Below, in pieces: positions 8,974 through 18,794 of a stretch of 64,000 nt of DNA (its first letter is position 1; the number at the start of each line of letters is the position of its first letter). The stretch lies in assembly GCF_019976975.1 (NCBI RefSeq), contig NZ_AP024630.1, positions 4,650,001 to 4,714,000 on the forward strand. The letters run 5' to 3'. Below the pieces are notes generated by a model that saw only the letters and a list, made by a program, of their open reading frames with translations, did not search any database and was not told the origin of the DNA. This stretch comes from Arthrobacter sp. NtRootA1 (GTDB taxonomy: Bacteria > Actinomycetota > Actinomycetes > Actinomycetales > Micrococcaceae). Made by a program: the position numbers and the translations under genes.

Positions 8974-9905
8974 TGACCAACATGGCCGAAGACCTCAAAG
9001 CCGAGGCTCCATTCCTCGGTACCAGGATCACGGAAGCTGCGGAAGACCGCCGTCGTACTGACCGCAAGCGCTCCCCGCGCGAGCAGAAGAAGCGCACCGC
9101 GAACGTAATTATCTACGGCGTGCTCGTGGTCCTGGTGGTGGCGCTCATGGTGCCCTTCATCTGGATGCTCTCCTCGTCGTTGAAGGAGAACAACCAGGTC
9201 CTGACCGTCCCCATCCAGTGGATTCCCTCCGAATTCGTGTGGAGCAATTACACGGATATCTGGACCCGCATCCCCATGATGGGTTACCTGCAGAACTCGC
9301 TGTACCTCGCAGTGGTCATCACGTGCCTCCAGGTCCTCACGGGCTCACTCGCCGCCTACGGATTCTCGAAAGTCCGCTTTCCCGGACGCGACGTGCTGTT
9401 TCTCTGCTACATCGGCACCATCGCCGTTCCGTGGCAGGCCTACATGGTGCCGCAGTACATCATGATGCAGCAGCTCGGCCTTACGAACAGCTTCAACGCC
9501 CTGATCCTGCTGCAGGCCTTCGGCGCGTTCGGGGTGTTCCTGATGCGCCAGTACTACATGACCATCCCGGATGAACTTTGCGAAGCTGCCCGCATCGATG
9601 GCCTGAGCGAGTACGGCATCTGGGCCCGCGTTATCCTCCCGCTGTCCAAGCCCGCCCTCGCCAGCCTGGCCCTGCTCACGTTCGTGAACACGTGGAACGA
9701 CTACATGGGCCCATTCATCTACCTCACGTCCAACCGGCTCTGGACCGTACAGCTGGGCCTGCGTTCCTTCGTGGGCCAGTTCGACGCCGAATACGCCATG
9801 ATCATGACCGGTTCCGTGATCTCGGTAATCCCGATCCTCATCATCTTCCTCATCGGACAGCGCTACTTCATCCAGGGCATCGCGACGAGCGGGATGAAGG
9901 GATGA
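8973..9905 (+). CDS. Sugar ABC transporter permease, MalG/UgpE type
   Basis: A 310-residue second permease subunit. A charged cytoplasmic leader of about 45 residues (RRRTDRKRSPREQKKR) precedes the first membrane segment. The EAA motif reads LCEAARIDGLSEYGIWARVI, and the C-terminal part has the family's WNDYMGPFIYL block. It overlaps the preceding permease by one base and the following DUF624 gene by four bases (ATGA), so all are in one operon. Confidence 0.93.
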   Translation: MTNMAEDLKAEAPFLGTRITEAAEDRRRTDRKRSPREQKKRTANVIIYGVLVVLVVALMVPFIWMLSSSLKENNQVLTVPIQWIPSEFVWSNYTDIWTRIPMMGYLQNSLYLAVVITCLQVLTGSLAAYGFSKVRFPGRDVLFLCYIGTIAVPWQAYMVPQYIMMQQLGLTNSFNALILLQAFGAFGVFLMRQYYMTIPDELCEAARIDGLSEYGIWARVILPLSKPALASLALLTFVNTWNDYMGPFIYLTSNRLWTVQLGLRSFVGQFDAEYAMIMTGSVISVIPILIIFLIGQRYFIQGIATSGMKG

Positions 9906-10591
9906 GTACCTTGCGCGCTCCCCGGCGCTGGACCGGGCCAGGATTCGAAACCTTCGGAAGCATCTTCGGGTTCATTTACACCTTCCTGGCCGGAAACGTC
10001 CTGCTCGCGGTGGCCAACGCGCCACTGGTGCTCTGCCTCGCGTTGGTTGCAGACCCCGCGGCCGCATGGCCGTTCTTCCTGGCGCTCTCGGTCACCATAG
10101 CCCCATCGCTCGCCGGCATTTTCACTGCCTTCAAGGCGTTGAACGACGACGGCGGCGCGGTCATGCCGGTTGCCGCGTTCCTTCGGGGATACAAGCGCAG
10201 CTTCACTCGTTCCGCGCCTTTGGGTTTGGGCGCGGTGGCGCTGCTGTTGTTCCTGGGAGTGGACCTGGCCATTATCCAGTCCATGCCAGCTGCAGTTCTG
10301 GTACCGCTGATCGTCGTAGTAGCCGCCGTAACGGTGAGCCTGGCCGTTACGGCGATTGCCGGCGTCGTACTTTTGCCCGAAGCGAAGCTCAAAAGCATCC
10401 TCAAGGCCTCGTTGTTTCTAGTGATTCAGCGCTGGTACCTGAGCCTGGCCATGCTGGTCCTGCTGGGAATCATCGTGTCCGCGGCCGTGCTCCAACCAGT
10501 CCTGGGCATCGCACTGGCGCCCGCGCCGCTGCTGTTCGTGATCTGGAGCAACGCCTCCTACGCTTTCCACGCCGTGCTGCGCGCGGCATAG
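9902..10591 (+). CDS. DUF624 (YesL-like) membrane protein
   Basis: A 229-residue membrane protein with about five to six hydrophobic segments, fitting DUF624, a family commonly encoded with sugar ABC permeases in rhamnogalacturonan and similar loci. Function is unknown; an assembly or regulatory role for the transporter has been suggested only by context. The start at 9902 overlaps the permease stop (ATGA); a longer in-frame reading to 9578 would run over most of the permease and was not used. Last gene of the operon. Confidence 0.8.
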   Translation: MSTLRAPRRWTGPGFETFGSIFGFIYTFLAGNVLLAVANAPLVLCLALVADPAAAWPFFLALSVTIAPSLAGIFTAFKALNDDGGAVMPVAAFLRGYKRSFTRSAPLGLGAVALLLFLGVDLAIIQSMPAAVLVPLIVVVAAVTVSLAVTAIAGVVLLPEAKLKSILKASLFLVIQRWYLSLAMLVLLGIIVSAAVLQPVLGIALAPAPLLFVIWSNASYAFHAVLRAA

Positions 10592-10622
10592 CCCAGGGCG
10601 CGACAGCGTGCGCGCCAATTCC

Positions 10623-10763
10623 GATGCTCTCTTACATCCTGACGCGTTTTCCCGGTTCCTCCCTCACATAATGTGAGAGAACGTTCCGGATTAAGGGCTG
10701 TGATGTGAGAGAGCATCCAGGGTTGCCTGACCCGAATCGGTTACTCTCGCACATCCCGACGCA
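10623..10763. repeat. Two tandem palindromic units (family 3)
   Basis: GATGCTCTCTTACATC at 10623-10638 is complementary (15 of 16) to GATGTGAGAGAGCATC at 10703-10718. A related motif, CTCTCGCACATCCCGACGC, lies at 10744-10762, and another half, ATGTGAGAGAAC, at 10671-10682. The stretch can be read as two adjacent palindromes built from variants of one motif. It lies between convergent genes and has no coding potential. It looks like a REP-like element. Confidence 0.6.
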
Positions 10764-10764
10764 A

Positions 10765-10793
10765 GAAGGGGACCAGCTCAGCTGGTCCCCTTC
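10765..10793. terminator. Bidirectional terminator between convergent genes
   Basis: GAAGGGGACCAG pairs with CTGGTCCCCTTC around a five-base loop, followed by TTCG. It lies between the end of the sugar-transport operon and the end of the convergent lipoprotein gene, so it can stop transcription from both sides. Confidence 0.85.
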
Positions 10794-10827
10794 TTCGCGT
10801 TCAGTGGCCGCTAGGCCGCGGGCGTCA

Positions 10828-11166
10828 TTAGCCGCGGCAGAGCTCGCCGTACTTGGTGCCGGCTTCCTGGTAGGCGGCGGAGAGCTCGCCCATCTTGTTC
10901 TCGTCCGGGGATTCCTTCACGAGTTCATCCGAGTATTCAAGGATGGCCGTGACCACGGGCTTCATCTCGTTGGAGGCAACGGGTTCAATGGGGCGGATGG
11001 CGTTTGCGACGCGAATGGTCGCAGTCTTGCTCGCGTTGCTCGGGAGGCTGGCTACGGCGACACCCACCCGGTCACACGTTTCTGCGGTGGTCAGCTGCGG
11101 CGAAGAGCATGCTGAAGCCGTGGCAAGCAGCCCGGCAGCGATCAAGACAGTGGTGAGTTTCTTCAT
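10828..11166 (-). CDS. Small putative lipoprotein of unknown function
   Basis: A 112-residue protein with a lipoprotein signal peptide (MKKLTTVLIAAGLLATASAC; Cys20 as lipidation site). The mature part is helical, with a Cys near each end (C32 and C110). I do not recognise the family. The start at 11166 was chosen because the signal peptide begins there; the reading frame extends further upstream to 11277 but that part lacks signal features and would overlap the divergent gene. It is monocistronic. Confidence 0.7.
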   Translation of the reverse strand: MKKLTTVLIAAGLLATASACSSPQLTTAETCDRVGVAVASLPSNASKTATIRVANAIRPIEPVASNEMKPVVTAILEYSDELVKESPDENKMGELSAAYQEAGTKYGELCRG

Positions 11167-11275
11167 GATTCCCTCAATAGTCGGCGCGTCCCTTCGATTG
11201 TAAACAGTGCAGGGGCAAGGCCGCGCATTGGGCCCCGTATCGAACGGGACCGTGCACTGGCCTAGGCTGGAGATC

Positions 11276-11896
11276 ATGGCGATTATTCACAAGGCAACCC
11301 TGTCCCCGTCCAAGCTCGAACTCATCGCTGGATACCTGCCGTCGCAGCCCTGGTTCATCCAGGATGGCGCTCCCGAGCTTATTGGGGCCTACCGTTTTGA
11401 CGATCCCGCCGGCGAAGTCGGCCTCGAGACGCACGTCGTCGCCGCAGGTGAGCGCATCTACCAGGTCCCCCTGAGTTACAGGGGATATGAACTGGCAGGC
11501 GCCCAGGAATGGCTTATCGGCACCATGGATCACTCCGTCCTTGGCAAGCGGTGGGTCTACGACGCCTGCGCCGACCCCGTCTACGTCAAGGCGCTCGCCA
11601 CCGCCATCCTCACCGGCCAGGAAGAGGCTGCACTGATCGTGGATGGCGAGCCCGAGCCCCGGCCCAGCACGGTTAACGTGAAGGGAAGCGGAACGCTCGA
11701 CGGCGGCGTCCCCGCCCTGAGTGCCTCGGCCCCGGTTTCGGGCACGGGTGTGACGATTATCGACGCAGGCGGAGTGCGCTTGAAGGTCGCCAGGGTTCTG
11801 GAAGTCGCAACTGAGCTCCACAGCGAGTTGACCCTCAGCGGCACGTGGGCCGGACTGGAGAACCCCGTGGAGCTGGCAGCCATAATCCCGGCCTGA
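11276..11896 (+). CDS. Maltokinase N-cap-like domain protein
   Basis: A 206-residue protein whose first about 110 residues resemble the N-terminal cap domain of maltokinases and of related actinobacterial proteins (MAIIHKATLSPSKLELIAGYLPSQ, then VPLSYRGYELAGAQEWLIGTMDHS and KRWVYDACADPVYV). The kinase domain that would normally follow is absent; the remaining part is a beta-rich region including PSTVNVKGSGTL. It probably does not phosphorylate sugar by itself. The start was set at the ATG at 11276, where the cap homology begins. Confidence 0.65.
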   Translation: MAIIHKATLSPSKLELIAGYLPSQPWFIQDGAPELIGAYRFDDPAGEVGLETHVVAAGERIYQVPLSYRGYELAGAQEWLIGTMDHSVLGKRWVYDACADPVYVKALATAILTGQEEAALIVDGEPEPRPSTVNVKGSGTLDGGVPALSASAPVSGTGVTIIDAGGVRLKVARVLEVATELHSELTLSGTWAGLENPVELAAIIPA

Positions 11897-11982
11897 AAAG
11901 AGCGCTGCGTTCGGGCACCTTTTGGTCGCGCACCCCGCAGCGTAGTCTGGCAACGGGGCCATCTACTCCGTGAGGGGTTCAC

Positions 11983-12441
11983 ATGTACAAAGCACAAAAC
12001 ATCATTCCCGCAGCACAGGACCTCGCAGCCGAGTGGGTGAAGCACGCAGCGGAGGGCACGTCGTCACAAGCTGACGCGGTTGTGGGTTGGGCGTTGTCCC
12101 GGATCAATCACGCCGATGTCCCGTCTGTTGTACACGGCGTAATGCTCACGCTGACCGGGAACCGTAAAGCTGCAAAGAGGGCTCAGCGCACCGCTGCCAG
12201 AGCGGTCAAGAGGACAACGCAAACTTTGAGTCGTCGAACCAGCCAGCGGAGTTCCCCGCGTGCCGGGTGGTTGGTTGCCTTAGCAGTCGCTGGCGTCGGG
12301 GCGGGCCTCGTGCTCGCATGGCGAATGATGGTGCCTCCCGGAGAGCCGGCTCCTGCCGAGCAGGCCATGAAGACCACCAAGCCTTCCCCACAGGATGGCG
12401 CTTCCGCTCCGTCTCCGGAGGTGCCGCCGGAGACTTACTGA
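11983..12441 (+). CDS. Conserved hypothetical membrane protein
   Basis: A 152-residue protein. A soluble N-terminal region of about 65 residues is followed by a very basic stretch rich in Arg, Lys and Thr (about 62-92), one membrane segment (about 94-112, WLVALAVAGVGAGLVLAW), and a Pro/Ser-rich tail. The basic stretch implies that the N-terminus is cytoplasmic. The family is not recognised. It precedes a convergent DUF3040 gene, with a hairpin between them. Confidence 0.6.
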   Translation: MYKAQNIIPAAQDLAAEWVKHAAEGTSSQADAVVGWALSRINHADVPSVVHGVMLTLTGNRKAAKRAQRTAARAVKRTTQTLSRRTSQRSSPRAGWLVALAVAGVGAGLVLAWRMMVPPGEPAPAEQAMKTTKPSPQDGASAPSPEVPPETY

Positions 12442-12457
12442 AGCAGGTCGGATTAGT

Positions 12458-12484
12458 GCCCGGCTGGTCCGGTTCCTGCCGGGC
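12458..12484. terminator. Weak bidirectional stem-loop
   Basis: GCCCGGC (12458-12464) pairs with GCCGGGC (12478-12484) around a 13-nt loop. It lies in the 42-bp gap between two convergent genes and touches the stop codon of the DUF3040 gene. Confidence 0.45.
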
Positions 12485-12786
12485 TAGTCAGGCTTGGCTT
12501 CATCGTGTCGTCGCGTCCTTCTCCTGAGGACCATCCTGCTGAACAGTAAGTAGGCGCCTGTTCCAGCGAGCAGGAACCCGACCACACCCACGAGGACGAG
12601 TTGTGTGATGATCCCGGCAATGACCATCGCGAAACCGGCCAAAACTGCCAGGACACCAAAAACTGAGCGCGCCACCGCACCGCGCGGGCGCCCCGACTTC
12701 AGCTGGAGGTCCAGGTCAGGATCCGATGAAGCGAGATCCCGCTCAAGCTCTTCCAAACTCCTGCGTTCTTCATCCGACAACGACAT
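12484..12786 (-). CDS. DUF3040 membrane protein
   Basis: A 100-residue protein starting with the signature of DUF3040 (MSLSDEERRSLEELERDLA), an actinobacterial family with a short cytoplasmic helix followed by two close membrane segments (here about residues 43-85). Function unknown; often encoded near cell-division or envelope genes in other actinobacteria, which is not the case here. Monocistronic. The 159 bp to its right (12787-12945) hold no gene. Confidence 0.8.
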   Translation of the reverse strand: MSLSDEERRSLEELERDLASSDPDLDLQLKSGRPRGAVARSVFGVLAVLAGFAMVIAGIITQLVLVGVVGFLLAGTGAYLLFSRMVLRRRTRRHDEAKPD

Positions 12787-12945
12787 CGGAATCTTCCCTC
12801 ACTACACGAGCATGGGACGCTTTCCAGCGCCTACACGCCAACCACTAGCACGTGCCCTTCTTGCCGTGCCATGACTTCATTATCGTCCTTTTGTGGCCAC
12901 TATCCACAGCTGAACCCAGGTGAACAGTCGTACTGGTCCTCAGGC

Positions 12946-13713
12946 CTACTGGTCCTCATGTGCCGGGGCCACCTCGTTCAGTATTCGCAGCGCGTTGAGC
13001 GTACGCGGATACCCGATGTAGGGCAGCAATTGCGTGATGACGTCGAGCATCAGCCCGCGGCTGTTTCCTACGTTCAGATTGGCAAGGACGTGGCCCCTGA
13101 CCTGTGGTTCGCAGCCTCCCAGGGAGATAAGCATGGACAACGTGAGGAGTTCACGCCTCGGGACGTCAATGCCGGTACGTGTCAGGTAATCGCCGAAACA
13201 GTTACCGGCCAGGTAGTCCTGGATGTGCATCTCATCTGATGCCGCTGCGGCACGCATCCCGTCGATGCTTTCGGCGCCTATGATCTCTTTCTGGATCGCC
13301 AGCCCTTTCTCCGCCCGGTCTTTGGGCGTCGTGGTGGACTGGCCGGGAACAGGCAGTTCCACGCCGAATTCTTTGAGGATGTCATTGGTGGCGTGCAGGA
13401 AATCGGAAACTTTGCCCATGCCGACGTACGGGACGGCTTGGTAGACAAGTTCCTTCACCTCCACCGGGGTCACCCCAACGGTAAGGGCGGCGCCGAGCAA
13501 CGCACGGTATTCACGCATTCCTTGTGACGCGATAAGGGATGCGAGTTGGACCATGAGCCTTGTCCGGGCGTCCAGTCTCCCGTGGCTCAAGACCTCGTCA
13601 AAGGCGAAGTTGTTGAAGACCTCCACGAGTTCGGGGTCTGTGACCGCCAAGGCGGGGAGCTGACCGGGAAAGAGGTCGTGGTGATTCCGTCGGGCCGTTT
13701 CGGTGGGTGACAT
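12946..13713 (-). CDS. Carboxymuconolactone decarboxylase family protein
   Basis: A 255-residue protein that looks like two copies of the AhpD/CMD helical fold (blocks LDARTRLMVQLASLIA and PRRELLTLSMLISLGGCEPQ). The redox CxxC of AhpD is absent, so it is not a typical alkylhydroperoxidase; a decarboxylase-like or unknown role is more likely. The end of the gene contains a 12-bp direct repeat, TACTGGTCCTCA (two copies around 12932-12958). The 123-bp upstream gap to hspR may hold its promoter. Confidence 0.8.
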   Translation of the reverse strand: MSPTETARRNHHDLFPGQLPALAVTDPELVEVFNNFAFDEVLSHGRLDARTRLMVQLASLIASQGMREYRALLGAALTVGVTPVEVKELVYQAVPYVGMGKVSDFLHATNDILKEFGVELPVPGQSTTTPKDRAEKGLAIQKEIIGAESIDGMRAAAASDEMHIQDYLAGNCFGDYLTRTGIDVPRRELLTLSMLISLGGCEPQVRGHVLANLNVGNSRGLMLDVITQLLPYIGYPRTLNALRILNEVAPAHEDQ

Positions 13714-13836
13714 CTTGGGGCCTCTCTTTCGTCACCTTAAATGACACCCCTTTTCCGCGCCCAGTCCAATAGAGCCGCCCAGCCCAATAGAGTGAGCGCC
13801 CAGCAAGTTCTCTCTGTGACGACCACGGCCGAGTGA

Positions 13837-14259
13837 CTACTCCCCCGGCCGGGGCCTCCACACCACAACGGCTTGCGACCGCGCGCGGGGTCGTTGGCCG
13901 CGGGCCAGACTGACGACGTCGCCGGCTGCTCCAGCTGCGAATATGCGCGTGTCCAAGGGACTTCGACGGCGGGTCAGTTCTTCTGTGAGCTCAGCCACCC
14001 GGTACTGCAACGCCGCTACCTGGTTTTCAAGGTCCAGGATGCGCCTGATGCCTTCGAGCGAAACGCCGGACTGCGAGAGGCGCTGGACCTCCCGCAGCTT
14101 TTCGACGTCGTTCTGGGAGTACCGCCGCGACTTCCCGGGGGCACGGCTGGGCGAGACGATGCCCAGGCGGTCGTACTGGCGCAACGTCTGCGGATGCATG
14201 TCGGCAAGCTCCGCGGCGACGGAGATGACAAAGATCGGCTGGTTGACGTCGATTGCCAT
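13837..14259 (-). CDS. hspR: Heat-shock repressor HspR (MerR family)
   Basis: A 140-residue MerR-type regulator. The helix-turn-helix is at about residues 9-75 (ISVAAELADMHPQTLRQYDR, then GKSRRYSQNDVEKLREVQRL), followed by a short coiled region and a basic tail. HspR represses the dnaK operon by binding HAIR operators, with DnaK as co-repressor in the classical Streptomyces model. It is the last gene of dnaK-grpE-dnaJ-hspR, 10 bp after dnaJ. The ATG at 14259 was chosen as it follows GGAG and begins the conserved domain. HAIR sites are present upstream of dnaK. Confidence 0.93.
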   Translation of the reverse strand: MAIDVNQPIFVISVAAELADMHPQTLRQYDRLGIVSPSRAPGKSRRYSQNDVEKLREVQRLSQSGVSLEGIRRILDLENQVAALQYRVAELTEELTRRRSPLDTRIFAAGAAGDVVSLARGQRPRARSQAVVVWRPRPGE

Positions 14260-14269
14260 GACCGTCTCC

Positions 14270-15247
14270 TTACAACCGGGCCTTCGCGGCCAGGTCGTGA
14301 CGCGGGTTGGCGTCGGTGGTCGCGGCAGCAAATGCCTTCACGGCCTCCTCCGCTTCCTTGTTCAGGTTCTGGGGGACGGCGACGTCGATAGTCACCAGGA
14401 GGTCACCGGTCGCCTTTGACGTTTTCACGCCCCGGCCCTTGACCCGGAGGGTACGACCCGACGGTGTTCCGGCCGGGACACGCACCTTGACGGTGTCGCC
14501 GTCGAGCGTTGGAACCTCAATGGTCGCGCCCAGTGCAGCTTCCGCGAACGTGACGGGCACGTGGATGCGGATGTTGTCGCCGTCGCGCTGGAAAAACTCG
14601 TGCGGCTTGACGTTCACCGTGATGATGAGGTCACCGTTTCCGGCTGGGCCAACGTTGCCCTTGCCGCGTTGCCGGACTTTCTGCCCGTCCTTGATGCCTG
14701 CGGGGATCTTGACGTCGATCACGTGGCCGTTGCTTTCACGCAGGCTCACAGTAGTGCCCTTGATGGAACCAGCAAAAGAGATGGACGTCGTCGCAGTGCG
14801 ATCCGAGCCCTTCTGCGGTGCCCGCTGGAACCCGGTCTGGCCTCCACCAAAGCCGCCACCAAACAGGTCAGCAAACTCCGGAGGGATGCCACCGGCACCC
14901 GAAGGCTGACGCGCGCCGCCACCAAACAAACCACCGAACAGGTCCTCGAACCCACCGTTGGCGCCAGCACCGCCGCCACGCCCCGCCCCCGCACCGGGAG
15001 CGAACCGGGCGCCACCCATGGCACGGATGGCGTCGTACTGCTGCCGGTCCTCAGGATTCGACAAGACCGAATAGGCCTCGGAAATGTCCTTAAACTTCTT
15101 CTCCGCAGCAGCATTCCCGGAATTGGTATCCGGATGATGCTGCCGCGCCAGCTTGCGGTAAGCCTTCTTAATATCCGCGTCGGACGCGTCCTTGGCGATA
15201 CCAAGGATCGCGTAAAAATCCTTTTCAACCCAGTCCTGGCTGGCCAA
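14270..15247 (-). CDS. dnaJ: DnaJ-type co-chaperone without zinc finger
   Basis: A 325-residue J-protein. The J domain occupies about residues 8-75 with HPD at 38-40; a Gly/Phe-rich linker follows (about 80-145); then the C-terminal substrate-binding beta domains. The four CxxCxGxG zinc-finger repeats of DnaJ type I are absent, so this is a type II (CbpA-like) J-protein. It stimulates DnaK ATPase and delivers clients. It is third in the operon, separated from grpE by a 178-bp gap that carries a long palindrome. Confidence 0.9.
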   Translation of the reverse strand: MASQDWVEKDFYAILGIAKDASDADIKKAYRKLARQHHPDTNSGNAAAEKKFKDISEAYSVLSNPEDRQQYDAIRAMGGARFAPGAGAGRGGGAGANGGFEDLFGGLFGGGARQPSGAGGIPPEFADLFGGGFGGGQTGFQRAPQKGSDRTATTSISFAGSIKGTTVSLRESNGHVIDVKIPAGIKDGQKVRQRGKGNVGPAGNGDLIITVNVKPHEFFQRDGDNIRIHVPVTFAEAALGATIEVPTLDGDTVKVRVPAGTPSGRTLRVKGRGVKTSKATGDLLVTIDVAVPQNLNKEAEEAVKAFAAATTDANPRHDLAAKARL

Positions 15248-15304
15248 GAGCGTTTCCTTTCTAAAACTAACAAAAGCGTACGGCGAGACTACCTCTTAGC
15301 CGTA

Positions 15305-15408
15305 GCGGATGAGGGGGCCCGGGAGTGGCTTCGGGCCTACCGGAGCCGGGTGGCTTTGGATCGAAGATCCCAAGCCACCCGGCGTAGGGGCGGCGCCCCC
15401 TCATCCGC
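15305..15408. repeat. Nested palindrome between grpE and dnaJ
   Basis: An outer perfect 14-bp inverted repeat (GCGGATGAGGGGGC at 15305-15318, complement at 15395-15408) encloses an inner 17-bp stem (15346-15362 with 15366-15382, one mismatch, 3-nt loop). Transcribed with the operon it would form a very stable structure between grpE and dnaJ. It could act as a partial terminator, a processing site or a mobile REP-like element. Confidence 0.75.
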
Positions 15409-15425
15409 GAAGGCGGAGCGTGAGA

Positions 15426-16085
15426 CTACGCCGGCACAGCCACGATCACTTGGGCTGCTCGCAGAACCCGCTCACCTGAGCGGTATCCCGAGCGCAGCAC
15501 CTGGCTGACCGTGTCCACGTCGATGTCCTCGCCGGGCTGCTGGATGAGTGCCTCGTGGATGGTGGGGTCGAATTCGACACCGGTTTCCGCGATGCGTTCC
15601 AGTCCGTACGTCTTCAGCGCGTTTTCCAGTTTGGTGGCGATGGCGGCGAAGGGGCCGTCTTCGAGGTCACCGTGCTGGCGTGCGGCGTCGACGTCGTCCA
15701 GCACCGGGAGCAGGGAGTTCAGGACGCCGATGACGGCCATTTCCCCTGCTACGGCGCGGTCGCGTTCGACCCGCTTGCGGTAGTTGACGTATTCAGCCTG
15801 AAGGCGAAGGAGGTCGTTGCGGAGCTCCGCTGCCTGGGCTTCAGCCGCGGCGCCGGAGGCTACCGATTCCTCGGCCGGGACTTCTACCCCGTTGAGGATT
15901 TCCTCAGCCTGGGAGAGAGCGTCACCTTCCGTGGGGGCGGCGTTGCCTTCGGTGTGAGCAGCAGCTTCGCCTTCGGGGTGGCGGGCAGCCCCGGTTTCCG
16001 GGTCAACCTTGCGGTTGTCCCGGATTACGGGTTTGCGCGGCTCGTTGCCTTCAGAGTGCTCTGCTTCGTTGCCGTGGTGGGGCAT
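15426..16085 (-). CDS. grpE: Nucleotide exchange factor GrpE
   Basis: A 219-residue protein with an acidic/Glu-rich N-terminal extension of about 75 residues, then the long dimerisation helix and GrpE core (LRNDLLRLQAEYVNYRKRVE, LPVLDDVDAARQHGDLEDGP, GVEFDPTIHEALIQQ). It catalyses ADP release from DnaK. It starts 2 bp after the dnaK stop, so translation is probably coupled. Confidence 0.95.
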   Translation of the reverse strand: MPHHGNEAEHSEGNEPRKPVIRDNRKVDPETGAARHPEGEAAAHTEGNAAPTEGDALSQAEEILNGVEVPAEESVASGAAAEAQAAELRNDLLRLQAEYVNYRKRVERDRAVAGEMAVIGVLNSLLPVLDDVDAARQHGDLEDGPFAAIATKLENALKTYGLERIAETGVEFDPTIHEALIQQPGEDIDVDTVSQVLRSGYRSGERVLRAAQVIVAVPA

Positions 16086-16087
16086 GG

Positions 16088-17953
<1,866 letters not shown>

Positions 17954-18048
17954 ATCTTGTTTCCTTTCAATGGCCGATGTTGGAGATTGCCCCCGGCACC
18001 GGCCCGCCAGGCGGTTGGGTTTTTGGGAGCCCACTCAACAATCGGCTA

Positions 18049-18069
18049 GTTGAGCGTTCTGCACTCAAC
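18049..18069. promoter_or_regulatory. HAIR operator 1 (HspR site)
   Basis: GTTGAGC-N7-ACTCAAC fits the HspR-associated inverted repeat (consensus CTTGAGT-N7-ACTCAAG) with 7-nt spacing. It lies about 96 bp upstream of the dnaK start. An extra half-site, ACTCAAC, sits at 18033-18039. Confidence 0.85.
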
Positions 18070-18101
18070 TGTACTCAGCCTCGTTTCAATGTCAATCCAA
18101 A

Positions 18102-18122
18102 GTTGAGTGAAGTACGCTCAAG
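18102..18122. promoter_or_regulatory. HAIR operator 2 (HspR site)
   Basis: GTTGAGT-N7-GCTCAAG, again with 7-nt spacing and a close match to the HAIR consensus. It lies about 150 bp upstream of dnaK and about 85 bp upstream of the divergent gene at 18207, so it could affect both. Confidence 0.85.
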
Positions 18123-18206
18123 TTTGGCTTTCATGCTCAAATTTGCCCCGGAAGTACGCGGCTTCCAGAGCTGGTTTCGCCCTGCGTGAACTGGCAGACT
18201 TGCGCG

Positions 18207-18773
18207 ATGGAGTTCGCTGGATTCGTGCCGCCGGATGCGTTCTGGGCTATGAACGACGAGCTGGAAGAGAGGGTCCGGCAGGGCGCCGGGCGCCTCCCCT
18301 TGTTCCGTCTTGTGGACTGGGAGGGGCCGTTGATGCTTGGTTCATGGCAGATGGACGCCACTGAGGGTGGCGTGGTGCACGGCAACGCGTTTCCTGCGAA
18401 CCCAGCCACCGATCCGCTTATGGAAGTGGTCACAACTACGCGTGATCCCTTGGAGGTAGTGCGAAACCGGTGGCAGGCCATCGCCGGGCCGCCGAAGTCG
18501 CTGGAGGAATGGCAGAGCCAGTCCGCGGGATTCGCGGCACACACTACAGAGCACCTGAGCGCCATAGTGGACGGTATCCCTGCGGATTTCACCCTCTGGA
18601 ACGGAACCGACTACTGGTTCGCGGCCGGGAGTGCGGGCGGCTACGGAATCGTCATCGACGCGCGGGGCCACCGTAGCGATATGCAAGCCATGGAACTCAG
18701 GCAGATTCCCGACGTCGAGCCTCTACTCCAAGCCAGGCGCGCGGCGCTCAAGGCCGCCCGCGGCGAAGCGTGA
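18207..18773 (+). CDS. Conserved hypothetical protein
   Basis: A 188-residue soluble protein starting MEFAGFVPPDAFWAMNDEL. It is rich in Trp and acidic residues, with no signal peptide or membrane segment. The family is not recognised. It is transcribed divergently from dnaK and shares the intergenic region with the HAIR sites. The ATG at 18207 was preferred over an in-frame start at 18186 because the latter lacks a ribosome-binding site; neither is strongly supported. Confidence 0.6.
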   Translation: MEFAGFVPPDAFWAMNDELEERVRQGAGRLPLFRLVDWEGPLMLGSWQMDATEGGVVHGNAFPANPATDPLMEVVTTTRDPLEVVRNRWQAIAGPPKSLEEWQSQSAGFAAHTTEHLSAIVDGIPADFTLWNGTDYWFAAGSAGGYGIVIDARGHRSDMQAMELRQIPDVEPLLQARRAALKAARGEA

Positions 18774-18794
18774 CGACACGCAAACGCACCGACG

